Assembly (NCBI GenBank): GCA_024206195.1
Contig: JAAGZO010000966.1
Span: 62,001-126,000, forward strand
Source: a bacterium
GTDB taxonomy: Archaea > Nanoarchaeota > Nanoarchaeia > Woesearchaeales > UBA10216
Direction: 5' to 3'
DNA: 64,000 nucleotides
This document shows positions 59,728-64,000 of this stretch, piece by piece. Made by a program: the position numbers and the translations under genes. The notes below the pieces were generated by a model, which did no database searches, was not told the DNA's origin, and was given only the letters and a program-made list of their open reading frames with translations. The first letter of the stretch is position 1, and each line of letters opens with the position of its first letter.

Positions 59728-61540
59728 TGTGGAATCGTATTGTTCGTTTTCGGATGAGGAAAACTGTCGTTATCCTTTTAAGTATCATTACATTAAAGAT
59801 AAGTCTGATGTATCTTCTGTTATTTCCTCCATATCTAATCACAATCTTCTTGGTGTAGATACTGAAACTAGTTCTTTAGATCCTTATAATGGAGAACTTT
59901 TATTATTTCAGATAGGTTTTCCTGATGAAATATTTGTTTTGAACTGTCTTAGTATAGGTAATGAATATATAGGACAGCGTTTTAGTAGCTTTATGTGTAA
60001 TAATTCAGTTACTAAAATATTTCAGAATGTAAAATTCGATTATAAGTATATTTTGACTAAGCTTGGTCTTAGAATTAATGGTGTATTTGATACTTTTCTA
60101 GCAGATAGAATACTTAGTGCAGGACGAAGAGGTAAAGCTTCTTTAGATAAGCTTGCGGCAAAATATTTAGGTCTTCATATGTCTAAATCTGTTAGGCAAT
60201 CTTTTACTAAATATAGACGTAGTTGGTTATTTTCTTGTGAGGAGATTGAGTATGCAGCTAAGGATGTTGCAGTACTCTTTAAGATTGCTGATATACAACG
60301 CAAGCGTTTATCTGTCGAAAAGATGGCTTATATAGCTGATATTGAGTTTAAAGCTGCATTAGCAATAGCCGAGATGGAATTGAATGGTATTCTTCTTAAT
60401 GAAGAAGCTTGGGTTGATATTATTAAGGGCGAAGAGCAACTCCGGGAGGAGTCAGAAGCTAGAATGAATTTGATTCTATCTCCCGGTCTTCCTCAGCCTG
60501 GATTGTTTGAGGATATTTGTTCTGTTAATCTTGGTAGTCAGAAGCAGATACTTGAATCTTTTAGAGGGATTGGTGTTAATCTCCCTGATACTAGTAGCAA
60601 AACGTTAAAATTCACAGATCATGAGGCAGCTATAGAGCTTCTTAAATATAGAAAGCATGATAAGATTCTTACGTCTTTTGGTACTAATTTTATATTACTG
60701 AAGAATTCTTCGACTGGAAGAATACATCCAGATTTTCAGCAATGCGGAGCTGATACTGGAAGAATGTCCTGTACTAATCCTAATATGCAGCAGATACCAC
60801 GTGATCAGCGTTTTAGATCATGTTTTATTGCTCGTGATGGTTATCGGATTATTACATCTGATTACTCTCAAATAGAGTTGCGTATACTTACGGAGTTAAG
60901 TCAGGACCCTGCATTTTTAGAGGCTTTTAACAGTGGTTGGGATCTTCATTCTTCTACTGCTGCAAGAATGTTTGATGTGCCGTTAGATTTAGTAAAGAAG
61001 GAGATGAGGCAGGAAGCTAAGACTATAAACTTTGGTATAGTTTATGGAATGTCAGCTCATGCTTTAGCTTCTTTGCTAAGAATTTCTATACAGGAAGCTC
61101 AAAAGAAGATAGATCTTTACTTTTCAATATATCCGAGTATAGAAAGTTTTTTGGAGAAGATAGCTGACGAAGCTTTAAAGTTAGGGTATGCAGTTACTCC
61201 GCTTGGAAGAAAAAGGTACTTTTCTTTGCCGGATAAATCGGATCCTGGTTACTCTAAAAAGTTAGGCCACATACGTAGACAGGCTAAGAATCATCCTATT
61301 CAGGGCGGTAATGCTGATATGACTAAGCTTTCCTTGTACAGTATTTATAATGCTCTCTTGGATTATGATGCATTTTTAATTAATACTGTACATGATGAGA
61401 TAGTTGTAGAGGCTTCTTTTAGTTGTGTAGACGAGGTTGTTGATATAATTAACGAATTAATGATCGAAGCTGGAAAGCAGGTTGTGAAGAGCGTTCCAGT
61501 TCTTGTAAGTACAACAGTAGGCAGTCATTGGAGTAAGTAA
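59720..61540 (+). CDS. DNA polymerase I family (3'-5' exonuclease plus polymerase)
   Basis: 606 residues from GTG 59720 (or GTG 59729). Exonuclease motifs: LLGVDTETSSLD (D-x-E), FQNVKFDYKYI, and EYAAKDVAVLF. Polymerase motif A is IITSDYSQIELRILTELSQD, motif B is AKTINFGIVYGMS with Phe at the E. coli F762 position, and motif C is NTVHDEIVVEA. No 5' nuclease domain, as in many phage polymerases. Probably the replicative polymerase of the element. Confidence 0.93.
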   Translation: MNSVESYCSFSDEENCRYPFKYHYIKDKSDVSSVISSISNHNLLGVDTETSSLDPYNGELLLFQIGFPDEIFVLNCLSIGNEYIGQRFSSFMCNNSVTKIFQNVKFDYKYILTKLGLRINGVFDTFLADRILSAGRRGKASLDKLAAKYLGLHMSKSVRQSFTKYRRSWLFSCEEIEYAAKDVAVLFKIADIQRKRLSVEKMAYIADIEFKAALAIAEMELNGILLNEEAWVDIIKGEEQLREESEARMNLILSPGLPQPGLFEDICSVNLGSQKQILESFRGIGVNLPDTSSKTLKFTDHEAAIELLKYRKHDKILTSFGTNFILLKNSSTGRIHPDFQQCGADTGRMSCTNPNMQQIPRDQRFRSCFIARDGYRIITSDYSQIELRILTELSQDPAFLEAFNSGWDLHSSTAARMFDVPLDLVKKEMRQEAKTINFGIVYGMSAHALASLLRISIQEAQKKIDLYFSIYPSIESFLEKIADEALKLGYAVTPLGRKRYFSLPDKSDPGYSKKLGHIRRQAKNHPIQGGNADMTKLSLYSIYNALLDYDAFLINTVHDEIVVEASFSCVDEVVDIINELMIEAGKQVVKSVPVLVSTTVGSHWSK

Positions 61541-61544
61541 AATT

Positions 61545-61724
61545 ATGCATCACGATTGGAGAAAAGTAAGGGACCGTAAAGGTACAAAGTCCAGCCGTAC
61601 TTCTGGTAAAAAGAAGACTACGTGTTTCGCTACTACTCTTATGAGGTATTGTGCATCTCGTAGCAGGAGTTATAAGCATCCGGAATATTCTTCTGTCTGT
61701 ATGGCTTGGAAGAAGAGACAATAG
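61545..61724 (+). CDS. Small basic protein
   Basis: 59 residues with GGAG 12 bases upstream. Very basic (RKVRDRKGTKSSRTSGKKKT), with cysteines in the second half (TTCFATTLMRYCASRSR). Probably binds nucleic acid. No family recognised. Confidence 0.5.
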   Translation: MHHDWRKVRDRKGTKSSRTSGKKKTTCFATTLMRYCASRSRSYKHPEYSSVCMAWKKRQ

Positions 61725-61745
61725 TACATTGACATAAACTGTTAG

Positions 61746-61901
61746 TTGGATAAGGTAGTTGGTTATGAGTGGGAGTTCCTAAAAAAAGTTAGTAATTTCA
61801 GAGTGGATACTGCTCTTCATTATCGTCCTGGAGAGTACTTTATGAGGATTACACATATACCAACGTCTTTGTCTGTTGAGGGTAGTTTTGTTATAGGCTA
61901 A
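61746..61901 (+). CDS. Possible small protein
   Basis: A 51-codon open frame from a TTG (VVGYEWEFLKKVSNF, then RVDTALHYRPGEYFMRI). The amino-acid sequence looks natural, but no ribosome-binding site is visible, so the start is a guess. Confidence 0.35.
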   Translation: MDKVVGYEWEFLKKVSNFRVDTALHYRPGEYFMRITHIPTSLSVEGSFVIG

Positions 61902-61925
61902 AGAAAAACTTAATGAGGGAATTAT

Positions 61926-63131
61926 ATGGGCTGTTCAGAGAACGATTGGAATGTCTTGATGAGAGGGGTGGTTGATTGCCTTCCTGCTGGTTTACTGAAA
62001 AAGAGATTGGAAGAGAATAATCCTCTCACTATAAAACTTGGTTGCGATCCGACTGGATCGGATTTACATTTAGGGCACGCAGTTGCTCTTAATAAGCTTG
62101 AACAGTTTCGGATTATGGGGCATAACGTTGTTCTTGTAATAGGTGATTTTACTGCTACTATAGGTGATGCTTCGGGGCGAGACAAGTCAAGGCCGGTTTT
62201 AGGTCAAGCGGAGGTTCAAAAAAACAGCGAGACCTATATAGAACAGGCGTCGAAGTTTTTAGATGTTAGCGCAAGAAACGTTAAGGTACTGTACAATTCC
62301 AAGTGGTTAGGTTTGCTAACTTTTGGGGAAATTCTAAAATATGCTTCTTATTGTACTGTCTCGCAGCTACTTGCAGCTGAGCATTTTTCAAAGCGTTATA
62401 AAGAAGGAAACCCTATATCCCTTAGAGAGTTTTTTTATCCTATAGCACAAGCTTTAGACAGTCTTTCGATAAAAGCTGATGTGGAGTTGGGCGGTACTGA
62501 TCAATTATTCAATATGATGATGGGCCGCCAGCTTCAGAAAGCAGTTGGATTTACAGAACAGGTTGCGATTACTCTACCAATATTGGTCGGGTTAGATGGT
62601 CGAAAGATGTCAAAGTCTTTTGATAATTATATAGGATTTAATGATTCAGCAGAAGAAATATATGGTAAGATCATGTCTATAACAGACGAAATGATGTCAT
62701 CTTATTTTAGGTTACTTACAGTTAGTAACTGTGATGAATCTGCAGATCCTATGGGAGAGAAAAAGAGGCTAGCTCGACATATTGTAGCACGATTTCATGG
62801 GGATAAGAGTGCTTTAGAGGCGGAGAAGAATTTTAATAGTGTCGTTGTTAGAAAAGAGGAACCTACTAAGGACAGAATGAAACCTGTGGTTATCTCCGGT
62901 ATTCCAAGAGGTTGGAATGGTTTACCTTTGTGCTTTGTAATGCGACGTTGTGGGGTTGAATCAAATGCAGAGGCAAAGAGATTAATAGTGCAAGGTGGAG
63001 TATCTGTTAGTAAGATTATTGTAAAAGATCGAGATTTCTCTATACCTATTACAACATTTCCTTGTATTTTACGAATTGGAAAGAGAAATTTTTATCGGGT
63101 TAGTGTTGAATTAGACATAAAAACAGAATGA
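61926..63131 (+). CDS. tyrS: Tyrosyl-tRNA synthetase
   Basis: 401 residues. Class I signatures: LGCDPTGSDLHLGHAVALNK (HLGH, the HIGH motif), VVLVIGDFTATIGDASGRDK, VELGGTDQLFNMMMGRQL and GRKMSKSFDNY (KMSKS). The C-terminal 70 residues carry an S4 RNA-binding domain (EAKRLIVQGGVSVSKIIV). Length and GDASGR fit bacterial TyrRS. No tRNA-Tyr is in the window, so it probably charges host or distant tRNA. Shine-Dalgarno is weak. Confidence 0.93.
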   Translation: MGCSENDWNVLMRGVVDCLPAGLLKKRLEENNPLTIKLGCDPTGSDLHLGHAVALNKLEQFRIMGHNVVLVIGDFTATIGDASGRDKSRPVLGQAEVQKNSETYIEQASKFLDVSARNVKVLYNSKWLGLLTFGEILKYASYCTVSQLLAAEHFSKRYKEGNPISLREFFYPIAQALDSLSIKADVELGGTDQLFNMMMGRQLQKAVGFTEQVAITLPILVGLDGRKMSKSFDNYIGFNDSAEEIYGKIMSITDEMMSSYFRLLTVSNCDESADPMGEKKRLARHIVARFHGDKSALEAEKNFNSVVVRKEEPTKDRMKPVVISGIPRGWNGLPLCFVMRRCGVESNAEAKRLIVQGGVSVSKIIVKDRDFSIPITTFPCILRIGKRNFYRVSVELDIKTE

Positions 63132-63141
63132 GGTGATAAAA

Positions 63142-63228
63142 ATGAAACAGCTTTATTTTATGATAAGAGTTTCAATCTATTTATTTGGGTTGTTGATTCT
63201 TGTTGCAAGTTGTACCCCGTTGTATTAA
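63142..63228 (+). CDS. Tiny lipoprotein (28 residues)
   Basis: A ribosome-binding site GAGGTGAT precedes the ATG. The peptide is a complete lipoprotein signal: positive start (MKQ), hydrophobic core (IYLFGLLILVAS) and lipobox LVASC with cysteine at 24, then TPLY and stop. After processing only five lipidated residues remain. Size resembles bacteriocin lysis lipoproteins or immunity/exclusion peptides. Confidence 0.55.
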   Translation: MKQLYFMIRVSIYLFGLLILVASCTPLY

Positions 63229-63231
63229 AAT

Positions 63232-63305
63232 GCGGGGATAGCTCAGTTGGTTAGAGCACGGGATCGTGGCTCCCGGTGTCAGAGGTTCGAGACCTCTTCC
63301 CCGTA
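63232..63305 (+). tRNA. tRNA-His(GTG), atypical
   Basis: Acceptor GCGGGGA / TCCCCGT (one G-U), extended by T-1 against A73; D arm GCTC/GAGC with GG; anticodon arm CGGGA-TCGTGGC-TCCCG, anticodon GTG; variable GTGTC; T arm AGAGG-TTCGAGA-CCTCT. No CCA is encoded, in line with the element's CCA-adding enzyme. Odd points are C33 in place of U33 and U-1:A73 in place of the G-1:C73 pair of bacterial tRNA-His. Confidence 0.75.
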
Positions 63306-63332
63306 TTCTATATTTTTTTTGGAGGAAAAATC

Positions 63333-63824
63333 ATGATAGTAGAACAGTTGAGGTATGATATACTTTATGCGATGAAGCATAAAGGTATATATGATGAGGA
63401 AGCTGTAAGGACAGAGTTTTTGGGTACTGCCCGATTTGTTATGGGAGAGATAAAGAAAGTGGAAGTTTCTGATAATTCTCATCCTCTTTCAGATGGAAAA
63501 GTTATTAGAGTCCTTTCTACTCTAAAGAAATCTTGGATGAAAAGTATAGAAGACCTCCGCTGCTCAAGTAGGAATGACAAGGAAGCTCTTATCCGGAAAA
63601 CTTCAGCAGAGATTGCTGTTGTAGACAAGTATTTGCCTGTTGGCCCTAGTGAGGCTGAAATACGGGAGAAAGTTGAGGGTTCCTTGTCAGAGTTAGGATT
63701 AATGTCTCCAGTAAGTAGGAAGAGTTTTGGTAAAGTAATGAAAAAAACTATGATCTCTTTATTTTCTCCGGATGGGAAAAAGGTAAGAGATATAGTAGAG
63801 GAGTATTTCGAGCCTAACGTTTGA
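63333..63824 (+). CDS. GatB/YqeY-domain protein
   Basis: 163 residues; start after GGAGGAAAAATC. The pattern VIRVLSTLKKSWMKSIEDL, then TSAEIAVVDKYLPVGPSEAE, and SFGKVMKKTM matches YqeY-like proteins, the tRNA-binding tail domain of the amidotransferase GatB made as a standalone protein. Location next to TyrRS and a tRNA agrees with a tRNA-related role. Confidence 0.8.
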   Translation: MIVEQLRYDILYAMKHKGIYDEEAVRTEFLGTARFVMGEIKKVEVSDNSHPLSDGKVIRVLSTLKKSWMKSIEDLRCSSRNDKEALIRKTSAEIAVVDKYLPVGPSEAEIREKVEGSLSELGLMSPVSRKSFGKVMKKTMISLFSPDGKKVRDIVEEYFEPNV

Positions 63825-63837
63825 ACTTAGAAATATA

Positions 63838-63963
63838 ATTGGCCTGCGGGTTCAGGCCATTAAAGGAAGAACGTATTCTAGCGAAACAGAAGCTAAGTAC
63901 GTTTTGTTTGATGATGGAGAGACATATATTGATTTCCGGGAGCAGGATCCATATATATCATGA
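63838..63963 (+). CDS. Small reading frame at the right edge
   Basis: After the YqeY-like gene a frame of about 42 codons runs to TGA at 63961, encoding LRVQAIKGRTYSSETEA then KYVLFDDGETYIDFREQD. The composition looks like a real small beta-rich protein, but no standard start codon with a ribosome-binding site is visible (ATT at 63838 is the first option). Confidence 0.3.
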   Translation: MGLRVQAIKGRTYSSETEAKYVLFDDGETYIDFREQDPYIS

Positions 63964-64000
63964 CTGTTCTAGTCGGGCAGTAGAACTTGTAGTGTTTAAA

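Noticed and set aside
1..64000. Alternative genetic code with TAG as a sense codon
   Set aside because: Many clear genes end at TAG with the next gene starting immediately after (for example 4492, 6996, 9467); only one gene shows an internal TAG.
1..64000. CRISPR array
   Set aside because: No regularly spaced short direct repeats were seen; the only tandem repeats are coding units in the ubiquitin-like gene.
1..64000. Cellular chromosome fragment
   Set aside because: Single-strand coding, RecT/Bet, a Pol I without 5' nuclease and no ribosomal or core-metabolism genes argue for a phage-like element; no capsid, portal or terminase is visible either, so the type of element stays inferred.

Overview
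The window is AT-rich DNA in which every convincing protein gene lies on the + strand. Genes are tightly packed, often with 4-base ATGA or TAATG overlaps. It uses the standard bacterial code: TAA, TAG and TGA all end genes. There are no ribosomal proteins, core metabolism or recognisable virion genes. There is a large replication and recombination kit (Pol I-type polymerase, RecT/Bet annealase, SSB, family-4 uracil-DNA glycosylase, DinG-type helicase, two PD-(D/E)XK nucleases). There is also an unusual amount of RNA and translation machinery (CCA-adding enzyme, TyrRS, RNase E/G, Pth2-like hydrolase, YqeY-like protein, RRM protein, a Ro60/TROVE protein and tRNA-like genes). I infer a very large bacteriophage or phage-like extrachromosomal element of a bacterium; lipobox-bearing small proteins fit a bacterial host.

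Layout. 0-9.5 kb: FGE-fold protein, lipoprotein, CCA-adding enzyme, a MoxR-like AAA+/VWA-like pair, three tandem ABC/SMC-type ATPase relatives (one cut by an in-frame amber codon, two without a Walker A motif), a TnpB zinc-ribbon remnant with a structured tail, and an isochorismatase-fold hydrolase. 9.5-16 kb: small accessory genes with a YkgJ-like protein, a B12-binding radical SAM enzyme, a tyrosine-phosphatase-like protein and Rossmann-type proteins. 16.2-17.0 kb: no convincing gene but a chain of strong hairpins, probably one large structured RNA. 17-26 kb: a 1065-residue unknown protein, RRM protein, RNase E/G and unknowns. 26.3-34.5 kb: zinc ribbon, TerB, TerD, Pth2-like protein, then a near-complete ubiquitin-like pathway: two E2-like proteins with an HPH-x7-C motif, a JAMM peptidase, an E1-like adenylating enzyme and a four-unit tandem ubiquitin-like protein whose units end in RGG. 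34.5-48.7 kb: a probable diverged TROVE/VWA protein, unknowns, a CaCA-type exchanger, then two tRNA-like modules each closed by a long terminal stem just upstream of a Ro60 gene, a VWA protein, a second JAMM plus E1-like pair and a radical SAM enzyme. 48.7-64 kb: replication and repair genes, a soluble AAA+ fused to an FtsH-type M41 protease, TyrRS, a His-type tRNA and a YqeY-like gene.

The main discoveries are the ubiquitin-like cassette at 26-34.5 kb with a second E1/JAMM cassette at 40.7-46 kb; the Ro60 gene with two candidate YrlA-like RNAs; a candidate circularly permuted tRNA at about 53.6-53.76 kb, whose 3' half precedes its 5' half; and a repeated hairpin plus U-tract arrangement directly against start codons. 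Product names come from motif recognition by eye. No database search, alignment or folding program was run.
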